DNA of 64,000 bases, taken from NCBI GenBank assembly GCA_026122225.1, contig JANEZZ010003061.1, positions 2,046,001 to 2,110,000 on the forward strand. Reading direction: 5' to 3'. The notes under the pieces were generated by a model. The model had not been told where the DNA came from. It saw only the letters and a program-made list of their open reading frames with translations, and searched no databases. The DNA is from Heloderma charlesbogerti. Lineage: Eukaryota; Chordata; Lepidosauria; Squamata; Helodermatidae. Below are positions 21,374 to 31,639 of this stretch, piece after piece. How positions within the stretch are numbered: position 1 is the stretch's first letter; every line of letters begins with the position of its first letter. Position numbers and translations under genes: made by a program.

Positions 21374-22354
21374 AGGGTGCATAATATGCGACCAAATCCT
21401 GTGAAACATCCGTCTAATTTTGTTGTGCTTAAAACTTAGGGGTAGCAGAAGTGGGGGGAAAGAAGAAGACATGAGAGATGGTGGCGGGGCAGTGGTGGTG
21501 GTGAGGAATTCCAGAGGAGGAGGAGCAGGAGGAAGGGGAAGGGTGAGAAAAGAGAGAATCCAGGGAAAGGGCAGGGGGAGAAAAGAAAATGCCTTTTTGG
21601 GAAAAGGCCCAAATGCCAGTGGGACAAACGTGCCCTTGGACTTGAAAAGAAAAATGACAAATGTGCCTGTGGGCCCGAAAAGGTTGCCTATCCCTGCTGC
21701 CCTACTCCCTTATGACATAAGGCTTAAATTTCTAGGGTACTTGCCCCTCCCTTTCTTGCACTGCATTTGATAGGGCCAGTTTGCATAACGCTGATGTGCC
21801 ATCATGCGGAGTGGGAGCAAATGTATCTGTACTCCACCATGTGGTACACCTAACTCTCTCCACTATCCCTGCATATTTCTGTGGGAACAGCTAAATTATG
21901 GCCTACACAAAACAGTACTATGCATGTAGGCCAAAACCATGCTGTAAATTCCCAAATAAAACCCAGGAACGAATGGCATGATTTTGACCTATGTGTAACC
22001 CTGCTGAAGCGGCTTCCATGTCATCACCTATGGGGGGGGGTGCCCAAAATACCTCAGTCAGCCCAGCTAGCAGCAGGAGAAACTCCACACAGGGGAAAAG
22101 GCCTGTGGCCTTGGATTTACTGAGATTTGTCTGTAATTTTAGAGATTATAGGCCCAAACTGCAGTACCATTAAGAGGATCTCTCTTCAGCATCTTTGTGG
22201 GAGAAGAGAACTTATATTGGATTGAAGACTCCTAAAGCATGCTGTGGTGTTTCGTTCTTTTGCTTCGTTGCTCTGGTGGATTCCACACACATTCCCTTTT
22301 TGTTTGTGTGCAGTGTACCCCCTTGGACAGGTACTGAAGAAAGTGGGATTGTAC
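21374..22354. other. No gene seen
   Basis: A purine-rich GGAGGAGGAGCAGGAGG-type tract lies at 21440-21580, and a G9 run near 22034. Otherwise unassigned. Confidence 0.4.
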
Positions 22355-22425
22355 TGTTGTTTAATACAGTACTGGGAAAAAGGCGGGGTATAAATAAATA
22401 TGATGCTGATGCTGATGCAAGTTAT
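22355..22425 (+). mobile_element. L2 LINE 3' tail scrap
   Basis: CAGTACTGGGAAAAAGGCGG followed by GGTATAAATAAATATGATGC. The same tail ends the L2 copy at 42860-43428. Confidence 0.65.
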
Positions 22426-23096
22426 TTTGTTTTATAAATTTGTGACGAAATACCTGTTTGAATATTTGACCTGTCGGATTTTTATTTATTTTTTGCTTGA
22501 AGCAACTTTATGATTTTAGAGCCACACAGGGTAAAATATTTGAACTAATCTGTGACCTGTCTGAGCCAGTTGGTAGGGTTAGATATGCACATTGGATTTT
22601 ATGTATCATAACTTGGAAGTGCTCTCCACATCGGGATGAAGGAAATGGGGGTGGTACACCATTCCATGAGATGGACTAGATCAGTATTTCTGAACTGACC
22701 CATAATATCACAGGAATACACATTACATGTTCCTTTATGTCCCTTTGCCTGAATCAGAGGCAGGAATTTGTTCTTCAGGTATCCTTCTGTAGTATTCTGA
22801 CTCTCGACTGAGTTAGGATTGCAGATGTTTATCCATAAGAAGTTGATCAAGGGATGGTTCTGCCTTGCAACAAGGAAATGAACAATGACCTTTTGTTCCT
22901 TACTAGCCCTACTGATGTCGTGAATAGAATCAAGCTATTTTAATTCCAGCCACTCCAGCATAACTGTTGTATCGCTAACTGGTTATAAGATCAAGAACAT
23001 TTATTGGAGATTCAGTATAGTGTGTGTCACTTCATTATTTACTACCAGCTATGATAGACAGCCACGAATGTTTTCTTTAATCTCAAGTATGTGAGC
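22426..23096. other. No gene seen
   Basis: AT-rich, unassigned. Confidence 0.4.
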
Positions 23097-23470
23097 TGAT
23101 ATAGTATAGTGGTTAGAATGTTGGACTAAGATCGAGTCCTGAGTTTCCATGACTGTGACCATGACAGAGGTGTACAAAACTATGCATGGTATAGACAAAG
23201 TAGATAGAGAGACATTTTTCTCTTTTTGTCCATCTGGGGTCATACGGGATGAAATGAACCCCTGGTCTAATCCAGCATGGCTCTTACGTTCTTATGAGTT
23301 AAGATCCCTACTTAGCCATAACATCCACTGCTGATCGTGGATCAGTCAGCCCAAGCTACCTCACAGGATTGCCATGAGGTCAAAATGGGAGAAGGGAGAA
23401 TCCTATAAGAAGGGTAGGATTAAAATGTTATAAATAACAAAGCAAAGATGCCAATGGTGTCTCCCCCTCT
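23097..23470 (+). mobile_element. MIR-like SINE interrupted by a CR1 fragment
   Basis: The left part (23097-23157) has a box A-like TATAGTGGTTAGAATGTTGG. The right part (23293-23470) resumes with CTTAGCCATAACATCCACTG, CTACCTCACAGGATTGCCAT and GGATTAAAATGTTATAAATA, the core and tail order of MIR. The CR1 fragment sits between them. Confidence 0.7.
23158..23292 (+). mobile_element. CR1 3' end fragment inserted in a MIR-like SINE
   Basis: Encodes TEVYKTMHGIDKVDRETFF, matching the CR1 C-terminal segment MIEVYKIMHGVETVDRETFF readable on the minus strand near 47270-47330. It ends with GCATGGCTCTTACGTTCTTA. Confidence 0.8.
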
Positions 23471-23684
23471 ACATAATAGCACTGTACCGCCTTATAAATA
23501 CATAATTTATAGTAGTACCACATATATATTCAAAATAAAGTGGTTGTTGCCATACATATAAGTGAAAGGATTTTCAGAAATGCTGGGTAATTATTCAAAT
23601 AGACTGCTTTCAACACATTTGTTTGATTTTGCCATCTCTAATACAACTGACTAAGCATAATTTTAAAAAATATTATTATATGTA

Positions 23685-23908
23685 TATTCTCATTATTCTG
23701 CCTTTTTTCCCATTGTGAGGAACCCAAGGCAACTTACGTGGTCCTCTTCCTCTCCCTTTTATCTTCTCAACAACCTTGTGAGGTAGGTTAGACTGAGAGT
23801 CGGTGCTGGCCCAAAGTCACCCAGTGGGTTTCACAGCCAAGTGGGGACTAGAACCCAGATCCCCAAGTCCCAGTACAACACTCTAACCATTACACCACAA
23901 CTGGCTAA
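23685..23908 (-). mobile_element. MIR-like tRNA-derived SINE, minus strand
   Basis: On the minus strand: box A GGTGTAATGGTTAGAGTG, box B GGGTTCTAGTCCC, then the core GTGACTTTGGGCCAGC and CTACCTCACAAGGTTGTTGA. This is the classical MIR order. Confidence 0.85.
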
Positions 23909-24345
23909 GCATAACTGTGCACATTTCCTCTTCTTCATGTTCTTCCCAAAGAGCAAAGGATTTGGGAATCTGTATAGTTTACTGTAACTACAATGACATT
24001 TGCATGACCCTGTTTAAAAGTGTAAGGATTGTATTTGTCTTCTGCTGATTCTGATGACATTCAAGCAATAACTTCAGTGGAAAACCCTCAGGGAATCCAG
24101 CGTCAGGCTGCAAAGTCATTTGTACCTTTTAAACAAAATATCTTTGCGACGCACATATCTGCCTTTTAAACAAAATATCCCTGGCATCTCACCACCTGAA
24201 GTGACAGTTGGGTCAAAGGTTATTTGGGGCAATCAACCTGTCGCCCACGACATCTGGCCAGTCTGTAGTCATGGACGGTGAGCGCTGTCCCCTGAAGTAC
24301 CAGTACTTCATGAGTATTGGAATACAATATACAGCACCAGTGCAG
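23909..24345. other. No gene seen
   Basis: Unassigned. CTTTTAAACAAAATATC occurs twice near 24126 and 24163. Confidence 0.4.
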
Positions 24346-24535
24346 TCTAGTGGCTCCAGTGTCAATGAGGCAGTGAAATCGCTCCCGATTTCTGTCAGAA
24401 CCAGCCAGAACTTCAAAGGAGCTATCCAAGGTACTTCTCAGCTTGGATAGCTCCTTTAGTGTTCTGACTGGTTCTGACTGAATCAAGAGCGGATTCAGCA
24501 CCCCACTGACATTGGAACCACCAGACTCCACTGCA
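24346..24535. mobile_element. Palindromic MITE, family M2, copy 2
   Basis: Arms TCAGAACCAGCCAGAACTTC and GTTCTGACTGGTTCTGACTG flank a centre of CAAGGTACTTCTCAGCTTGG. Outer arms GTGGCTCCAGTGTC and GACATTGGAACCACC. Confidence 0.8.
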
Positions 24536-25761
24536 GAGCACAACGATGCCACTCCTGTCTGCTCTTTGGAATTTTTCCTAGGATTGTCCAGTCAGTAGCT
24601 TATAATTGGCTGCACCCACCCAAGGTCATTGTTCATTCCAGCAGACTGTGCTGAGGAAAATGAGAGGCGGACGCTGGGCCACTCCACCAGCCTTGCTGAA
24701 AGTCTTGTTTTTCCCCCTCTTCTTTTCCTCTTCCTTTTTCCTTGTGTGTCATGTCTTTTAGAGTGTAAGCCTGTGGACAGGGACTATCTTCTTGTATTGA
24801 TTATTTGCAACCCGCTCTGGGAGCCTCTTTGGCTGAGGAGTAAGATAAAAATAGGCTAAATAAATAAGTACACAGTGAGCAGAAGATTGAAGTTTGCAGG
24901 AAAAAGTTGGGGTGCTTGTAGTTATACAGTGTTAGGTAGCCTTCTCTGATGTTGTGTATAAAAGCACTAATAAAGTTGATTTGAACTTCTTTTAAACTGG
25001 TTCTAAAAAAGTGTTTATTGCTCCAGTACTAAATGCTGTATACTAGTATTGCCTCCAATACTAAATGCTTTATATAGAGAAAGCCACACTTTCTCCATAT
25101 AAAGCAACTCTGCTGTAAGTTACTCCAGACTTTCCAACAGCAGTTGGCATGGACTGCTGACTGACCATTGCGGGGAGGAATGGAAAACTGGGGGTGGGGG
25201 AGAGGAAGGCAGAACTGAATGCAGTATCCTGGAAAAGGGCATGGTTGACTTGCTTGAATCCTGAACAGAACACTCTAAGCTGCAACATTTTGATGCAGAT
25301 CCCCCTTGTTTAATTTCTAATTATCAAGTCTAATAAGAGCTGTTGCTAAACGTATTCCTTATTAATTTGTCTAAACCTTAAAATGTAATAATTTAACCTT
25401 CACAGCATTAATTGGCAATGGGTGCCATGAGTTAATTATACATGGTGTTAATTATAGTTTTAAAAAAATCTATACAGATGATGAACTGTTATTGGGATAC
25501 ATCTGAATTTCCCTCCTCCTGAATTTCTGCCTGAAATTCTGGTGGGTCGATTTCCCTCACTTTACACAAACAAAAAGCAGAATATCAAAGCTAGAACTTG
25601 AAAAACTATGTTTAGCTTTGAACGAAATAGATGTCTTTTGCCTGCAGATGGGAATAGCTGGCATGGGGAAAAGAACAGACAAGACCTTGGACTTGTGTGA
25701 ACACAGGCCACACTTCTATTATTGGACACAGCTTCATATAGGCAAGGCATGGCACGGCATT
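24536..25761. other. No gene seen
   Basis: A possible L2-like tail at 24770-24860 (ACCCGCTCTGGGAGCCTCTT...AAATAAATAAG). An inverted pair of AAATGCTGTATACTAGTATTG-type repeats lies near 25030. Otherwise unassigned. Confidence 0.35.
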
Positions 25762-25955
25762 CTTGGGGAATGTCGGTGGCTCAGTAGTAGAGCACCTGCT
25801 TTGCATGCAAATAGTTCCAATCTCAGCCCCCAGCATCTCCAGGTATGGCTGGGAAAGACACTTGTCTAAAACCCTGGAGAGCCACTGCTGGTCAGTGCAG
25901 ACAATACTGAGCTATAGTCTGATTTGGAATAAGCCATCTTCCTATATTCCTGTTC
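25762..25955 (+). mobile_element. tRNA-derived SINE
   Basis: Box A-like GTCGGTGGCTCAGTAGTAGA, box B-like AGTTCCAATCTCAG, then CAGCATCTCCAGG, GAGAGCCACTGCTGGTCAGT and a degraded tail GTCTGATTTGGAATAAGCC. Confidence 0.85.
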
Positions 25956-25982
25956 TGATTCATGACAGGATCTGATTCATGA

Positions 25983-26148
25983 CAGTGGGGTGGTGAATCT
26001 ACTCCAGATTTCAGTCAGAGCCAGTCAGAACTCTAAAGGAGCTATCCAAGGCACTTTGCATAGCTCCTTTAGAGTTCTGACTGGTTCTGACTGAAACCTG
26101 GAGCGGATTCATCACCCCATTGACATCAGAGCCACCAGCCTCCACTGG
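25983..26148. mobile_element. Palindromic MITE, family M2, copy 3
   Basis: Arms GTCAGAACTCTAAAGGAGCT and AGCTCCTTTAGAGTTCTGAC are perfect complements around a short centre. Outer arms hold GGGTGGTGAATCTACTCC and GGAGCGGATTCATCACCCC. Confidence 0.88.
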
Positions 26149-26312
26149 TTCATGATGACCCATATGCTACTTGGCTCTTTCTGCCAGCTCGTCATGTCAA
26201 CAAGGCCACAGCCACGTCTAGCTCAACTGTCACAGAGTTGCCCACATACCTGGGGGCATAGCACACAACTGTTACCCACAACTGTTGCCCACATACCTGG
26301 GGACATAGCAAT

Positions 26313-26698
26313 CAGGGCCAGCCTTCTGATTAGGCATAGTGAGGCAAATGATTCAGATGGCAGGCAGGGAAGATCATTGCACCACTCCCCCCAACCCCTG
26401 CCAGGAGCGCCCACCACCTTCTCCAGCAGGTTCTCCTGAGAGCTCAGCCAGCTGTTCTTCCGCCATAGCATTTGCCACATCAATAAAGTCGCTAGCGGGG
26501 CTCTCTGGAGCAGCCACCTGCCCTCTAGCCCAGAGTCTCGCCCAAGTTCTCAGAAGAGGTTCACCGAACTATTGTGGGACTTTGGGTGAGCTCTCGCAAG
26601 ACTTCAGGCAAGCTTCCTGCACCTGGGAAGGAAGACGGCCGGTGGGTGGTGCCAGGGGCTTCTTGCCTTGGATGGCAAGATAGGTTGGGCTGGTCCTG
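26313..26698. mobile_element. hAT-like non-autonomous element (CAGGGCC ends)
   Basis: 386 bp with ends CAGGGCCAGCCTTC and GGGCTGGTCCTG. The 8-bp flanks are ATAGCAAT (26305-26312) and ATAGTAAT (26699-26706), seven of eight identical. An 8-bp duplication is the hAT hallmark. Related to 38672-38953. Confidence 0.82.
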
Positions 26699-26706
26699 AT
26701 AGTAAT

Positions 26707-27467
26707 GGCGCTATCCCCTGAGGTGAGTTGGGCCAGGTCAACACCCCTGAGGCTCCTTAAGAGGACATCTCCCTGTGTGAGGCAGCAAGTAGCCCAACCC
26801 TGCTCTCTTGACCAAGGAGCCTGCCTGAAATCCTAGCAACAATTGCAACATCCTTCAAAGTTGTGGCAAAAAGTGAAAACAGCCCAGCATCAAATAAAGA
26901 TTGCTAGGAGGAAGGCAAAAAAAGCAAGACCTCTCTGGCCAGTTACCGTCTTGGGAAAAATTCCTCCCCAGCCCTGACAACCACAGCTAACTCTGAATCC
27001 ATAGCAATTGTACCAATAGCTTAAGACAGCTTAGACAGTTTTGATATTGCACAGAGCATGAGTAGGGATTAGCAGGCCAAAAGCACAATGGCTGGGTCCT
27101 TGAATTGGTGGAGCAAAGAGAAAGTTCTCCCATGTCAACTCTGCTCCTTTCCAGCCACTTTCTGATTGGCTGGGAGGCGAGCAAAGTAATCAGTTTGCGT
27201 TATCCAGGCAGCCACCCATCACTGCAGTGGCCAGTGGGTGGTGACTGTATGTCTGCACCTGAATTCCCCAATGGAGACACAAAGATGGGCTCCCAATCCA
27301 AATAAGAAAAGCGCAAGGATTTGCATTCCATCTACATGCACTCTGATTCTTCAAGTAGTCATCCACTGACCCTCAGACAGTATAGAATAAATTCTCCCAA
27401 GTAGACCAGTTTAGACTTAATAGGGCTGTCTACTAACTGCCTCATGCTACAGCCCAAAGCAAAATAA
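26707..27467. other. No gene seen
   Basis: Unassigned. Confidence 0.4.
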
Positions 27468-27530
27468 ATAAATAAATGAATGAATGAATGAATGAATGAA
27501 TGTATGTATGTATGTATGTATGTATGTATG
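27468..27530 (+). repeat. Compound tetranucleotide microsatellite
   Basis: AAATAAAT passes into (GAAT)n and then (GTAT)n. Confidence 0.95.
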
Positions 27531-27534
27531 GCTG

Positions 27535-27665
27535 GCACAATCCTATGTATGTTTAGACAGAAAAAGTCCAGCAACTTCCAGCATTCCCTGGCCAGCATGA
27601 CTAGCTGAGGAAAGCTGGGAGTTACAGGACTTTTTTCTGTCTAAACCTGCATAGGATTGCACCCT
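27535..27665. mobile_element. Palindromic MITE, family M1, copy 3
   Basis: CACAATCCTATGTATGTTTA on the left and TAAACCTGCATAGGATTGCA on the right. The centre is CCTGGCCAGCATGACTAGC. Confidence 0.85.
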
Positions 27666-28340
27666 TAGTTAAAATTATTTTTAGGCCACCTTAAGGGTAA
27701 AACCCTCTCAATATTTGGCTCCTCTGAGGTTTTATTCTCTCATATTCTCAACATGGGAAGAGTTTAAATTCATTTAACTCCAGCAGGATTTTTCTTAGCT
27801 TATATCACTAAAGGAGAAATGAAAATGTCAAATCCTGAAAGTCCAGCTGCTGTAGTACATGAGAATTAATGCTATTTATTTTTTGAAATGAGAACAACGT
27901 CTGTCTATTTACACATCAAGGTACACTGCTGAATGTTATTCTGTCATTTTTTCCACTCCTAGTAGCCAGGGCCTGTTGGAACACCATCTCCTTTATTGAT
28001 TCTCTGTAGCTCTTTCAAAGGGGATGGATGAGTTTAATGGTCCGCGTGAATAATCTGAAGATGTGATATCATCAGGAGATGAAAGCATCCAGAGTGCATA
28101 TAACGAGTCATGTAGATGCAAAAGGTTTTCTTGTCAGATCTTGTTTATTCTCTATGTGCATACATGTTGGAGCTGAGCCAGAATGGAGGTGGGGTGTTTT
28201 ATGAAACAGTTTGCTCCCCTCCACACACTTGAAATTGCAAGCTTGCGTTTCATTGGCAGGACAGTATTTGGGACCACTGTGGCCTTCTGATCTGTCCTGC
28301 AAAGCTCTTAGGTTCTTCTTAGGTTGCCTGAGATGAAGAA
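27666..28340. other. No gene seen
   Basis: Unassigned. Confidence 0.4.
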
Positions 28341-28422
28341 CAAGATGGGACCTCCTCTGATTCCATGTACAAAAGCCAACTGGACTGGCAGTTTGTACAT
28401 GGGATCAGAGGAGGTCCCATCT
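28341..28422. repeat. Tight hairpin with about 30-bp arms
   Basis: GATGGGACCTCCTCTGATTC with CATGTACAAA is mirrored by TTTGTACATG and GATCAGAGGAGGTCCCATC around a 17-bp loop. No family was recognised. Confidence 0.85.
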
Positions 28423-28439
28423 TTCTTCAACACTAGGTA

Positions 28440-28607
28440 TAAGACAGCATCCTCCACTGCACCAGAAGGCAGCAAGCTGGCTTAGGGGAGACACGGCAGG
28501 CCGCATGGCACACAGCTCTCTCCTCCAACACCTCGCTGCCACCCTCCAACATCTGCTGCCTGAGATGGCTACCTCACTCTGCTTAATAGTAGGGCTGGCC
28601 CTGCTCA
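28440..28607 (-). mobile_element. hAT-like fragment (CAGGGCC family), minus strand
   Basis: Ends at the right with AGTAGGGCTGGCCCTG. Reversed, this resembles the start of 26313-26698 (GGGCCAGCC... then GTGAGG). The other end is unclear. Confidence 0.5.
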
Positions 28608-28967
28608 TGAGGACCTTACAGCTAGGATTACAAAGAGAGGTGCTCCTGTGGTGGAACAGGTTAGCGTATGGCTGTATGGAAGGGAACAATGCAGTGGTTG
28701 TGAATTCAATCCTGTCCAGTGTCGTTATTTCTTAGTGTTTATAGCAACACCAGCAGCTCAGCAAACAAGAATCAGAGAAGAAAGAACAAGGAGTTGTCAC
28801 CATGCCTACATCTCTGATGACTTCTCTTTTCCTACCACAAAAGTCAGTGTAACAGGCTTGGGAGGGGCATGCGTGTGGACTATTTATAATGATTACATGC
28901 AGTAATAAGTTTGAATTGGTAGTGGGTTTTACACCTGTAAAAGTGGGTTTGAAAGCCTGCAGAGAGG
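28608..28967. other. No gene seen
   Basis: Unassigned. Confidence 0.4.
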
Positions 28968-29112
28968 GGTTGTAGCTCAGTGGTAGAGCTTTGCATGAAG
29001 AAGGTCCCAGGTTCAATCCCCATCATCTCCAAGTAGGACTGGAAAAATTCCTGTCTGAAACCCTGGAGAGCTGCTGCCAGTCAATGTTGACAGTACTGGG
29101 CTAGATGGACCA
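28968..29112 (+). mobile_element. tRNA-derived SINE, well preserved head
   Basis: GGGGTTGTAGCTCAGTGGTA (box A) and GGTCCCAGGTTCAATCCCC (box B) are close to consensus. Then CATCATCTCCAAGTAGGAC, GAAACCCTGGAGAGC and CTAGATGGACCAAAGCTCTG. This is the best preserved member of the family in the window. Confidence 0.88.
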
Positions 29113-29129
29113 AAGCTCTGACTTAGTGG

Positions 29130-29300
29130 GCAGTTTGCACTGCTGCCAACCATGGCTTATTTAAGCCACAGTGGGTTGTGGCATGTGCCAGCAGCCATTT
29201 TGAATATTCAACCCACTGCAGGGGTTTGCCATAGTTTGCCATGTAATCCGAACCCAGATGACAGGGTTGTTGGATGGGGGGGAAAATCTCAAGCCATGGT
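29130..29300. repeat. Repeat family M3, copy 1
   Basis: Contains AACCATGGCTTATTTAAGCC, GTTGTGGCATGTGCCAGCAG and CCATTTTGAATATTCAACCC. Shared with 38995-39375 and 45680-45870. Confidence 0.6.
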
Positions 29301-29310
29301 CTGTTGTAGT

Positions 29311-29400
29311 TAGGGATGTCAGAGAATTCTGCCACGGACTGAAATGGGATCGAATTCCCTTCAGTCCATCCCACGGAATCCCCTGAGGAACAGCACCATG
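29311..29400 (+). mobile_element. Isolated B-type fold-back element terminus
   Basis: TAGGGATGTCAGAGAATTCT followed by GCCACGGACTG is the B end seen at 30147 and 58300. The sequence beyond about 29400 does not match those copies, so this is either truncated or a relative. Confidence 0.65.
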
Positions 29401-30146
29401 AGGTCCTGCAGAGCCAGCAGTCGTGCAGCTTTTTTTTCATCGTCCGCAAAGAGTCGCGGAATTTTCATGAATAAGAACACAGTGTAGTATGTTCCGATAA
29501 TAAATACATAAGTTTTTTTAAAAAAATGAATTGTGCTCACCACCTTGTTTGTGGGTGTTCTTTTTAAATTGAAATCCTCCGTTTCCGTTTACTTTCAGCC
29601 AAAACACTTCCTCCTCCTTGGGGCTTCCCAAAACAAGGCTGTCCTAGGTGTGCCTGAGCGATGCACTCTTTGTTTAAAGCAATGCTGTTTTAAAGAAAGA
29701 AAAAACCTTTTAAAATGACCATGCTGGTCCTGGAGCCCTGCACGAGGTATTATTCTCCCTGCTACGCTTTATATTTCCACATCCAGCGTTGTTGTTGATA
29801 TAGTGAGGCTAAATGGAGAAAAGAACCAACTCTGTGCATGTCTACTCAGAAGTAAGTCTTATTGAGTTCAGTGCGACTTACTCCTACACATGTCAGCACC
29901 CCACTAGTTGCCCCCAGCTCAGCTTTGTATTTCCACATCCAGCTCATGATCAAACCTCCTGTTAGTTATCTCACTGGGTGACTTTGGGCTGGCCTCTATC
30001 CACTACACCACACTTCTGTTATGAAACTCATGAAAAAGAGACAGTATAATGGAAAGTTCTTTCTGAAGCAGTCACACTTGTACAAATGCAGCATGAAGGG
30101 AAAGATTAGCAAGCCTCTCTTTGTTTGAATAAAAAGCACACTCTGC
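29401..30146. other. No gene seen
   Basis: An AT-rich stretch plus a small CTACTCAGAAGTAAGTC repeat near 29840-29900. Otherwise unassigned. Confidence 0.4.
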
Positions 30147-31234
30147 TAGGGATGTCAGAGAATTCTGCGACGGATCTCGGTGAGGCCGAATGCCAGTGCA
30201 TTCGGCCCCCTGAAATCCATCGCGGAACAAAGCCCCCGCCCCCCCAACCCACGAAAGGCACGCGGGACGAAGTCCCCGCTTCCCCCACCCCACGAAAGGC
30301 GCGCGAAACGGAGCACTTACCTGCTCCCATCCACGCTGCTTTGCGAATGGCAGCCGTCCTGCAGCCACCATTCGCTTCCTCCTCTTCATAGCCGTGATAG
30401 ACTACGTAAATACTTACGTAGCCTATCACGTAGCCATTTGCGTCCATCACGTAGCCCATCATGTAGCCATTTGCATCCCTGCGGAGGCTGTGATAGGCTA
30501 TGTAAGTATTTACGTAGCCTATCACGGCGGGGGGGGGGGGACCCAGCGTACGCAAATGGTGGCAGCTACTGTATCATGCCTGGGTAAAAAAAAAAAAAAT
30601 GCGTACGCAAATGGCGGTGGCTATGGCCGCCACCATTTGCGTTCCTTATTTTTGGCCGTCTGAATCTACGTAAATATTTACGTAGACTATGATGGCGAAA
30701 ATAAAGGGGAACGCAAATAGCGTAGTGGGCGCAATTTGCATCCCTTTTTGATTCACCGTTTTAGTCTACGTAAATATTTACGTAGGCTAAAATGGCGAAT
30801 CAAAAAGGGACGCAAATAGCGCCCACTACGCTATTTGCGTTCCCCTTTATTTTCGCCGTCATAGTCTATGTAAATATTTACGTAGACTAAGACAGCCAAA
30901 AATAGGGAACGCAAGTGGCGGCGGCCGTAGCCGCCGCCATTTGCGCATGCATTTTTTTTTTTTTTTACCCAGGCATGATAGGCTATGTAAATCTTTACGT
31001 AGCCTATCACGTCTTGTAAAAAAAAAAAATGACAAGACTGCAAATGGCGGTGGCGGCCGGTCGGAAGACCAGCCACCGTAGCCGCCGCCACCCAGAACAT
31101 CCGCCCCAGGTAAGTCTTGTCCTGGGGGGGATCCACGGGGGGGTTGCAGGCCGTTCCACCACGGAGTTCAGGGGTCCGAATGCACTGGCATTCGGTCCCA
31201 CCGAGATCCGTGGCGGAATTCTCTGACATCCCTA
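30147..31234. mobile_element. 1.09-kb fold-back hAT-like element with two B-type ends
   Basis: The two ends are inverted repeats of about 70 bp starting TAGGGATGTCAGAGAATTC. Each end contains a small internal hairpin, GCCGAATGCCAGTGCATTC. Between the ends two palindromes alternate. P1 is centred on TACGTAAATATTTACGTA (30394-30429, 30490-30525, 30665-30686, 30759-30792, 30865-30886 and 30975-31010). P2 uses ACGCAAATGGCGG and its complement (for example 30599-30645, 30806-30845 and 30906-30950). A larger symmetry of about 230 bp is centred near 30775. No open frame of interest. I found no convincing target duplication. Confidence 0.88.
30394..30429. repeat. P1 palindrome, first of six in this element
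   Basis: A 36-bp inverted repeat of GTGATAGACTACGTAAAT and its near complement ending TAGCCTATCAC. Confidence 0.9.
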
Positions 31235-31253
31235 ATGCAAACCCTGTCAGTGA

Positions 31254-31617
31254 TGTTAGAAAAAGAGACTCCATAACCTGTTGGTGCCTCAGTCACGTAA
31301 GAGCCGAAGTGGCGGGAAAAATGTAGGCGGAGCAAAAAGGGAACCATACTGACGCGCTCATGACTAACGGCTTGGTAAACTGATATATTGACTGTTTATT
31401 GGCTATTGGCTTGGTAAGCTGATGTACTGACTGTCTCATTGGTTACTGGCAAGAACAATAGAAGTGATAAGGTATAAAAGGCTCTTGCACACGTGCCTCG
31501 GGGTCCAGACTGCTCTGCACCTGTTTTGCAAAACGATCAATAAAATAGTGTTGGATCCACTGCTGCCTGCCTGGCATCCTTTTCTTCCAACCGAAAGCAA
31601 GAACTTTTTATCTAGCA
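31254..31617 (+). mobile_element. Solo LTR of an endogenous retrovirus-like element, copy 2
   Basis: 364 bp, starts TGTTAG and ends CTAGCA, flanked by GTGA at 31250-31253 and 31618-31621. A TATAAAAGG promoter box is near 31473 and an AATAAA polyadenylation signal near 31540. No internal viral sequence is adjacent. Orientation is opposite to the copy at 19573. Confidence 0.88.
31470..31482 (+). promoter_or_regulatory. LTR TATA box
   Basis: GGTATAAAAGGC within the solo LTR, about 65-70 bases upstream of the AATAAA signal. Expected position for a retroviral U3/R promoter. Confidence 0.7.
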
Positions 31618-31639
31618 GTGACATGGTTCAGATGATCAA

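Noticed and set aside
28968..29045. A tRNA gene
   Set aside because: Boxes A and B are good but the acceptor stem does not close and the sequence continues as a SINE body.
30102..30146. An 8-bp target duplication for the 30147-31234 element
   Set aside because: CACTCTGC on the left and ATGCAAAC on the right do not match.
30394..31010. CRISPR-like array because of regularly spaced palindromes
   Set aside because: The genome is a vertebrate, spacers are themselves related palindromes, and the unit lies in transposon ends.
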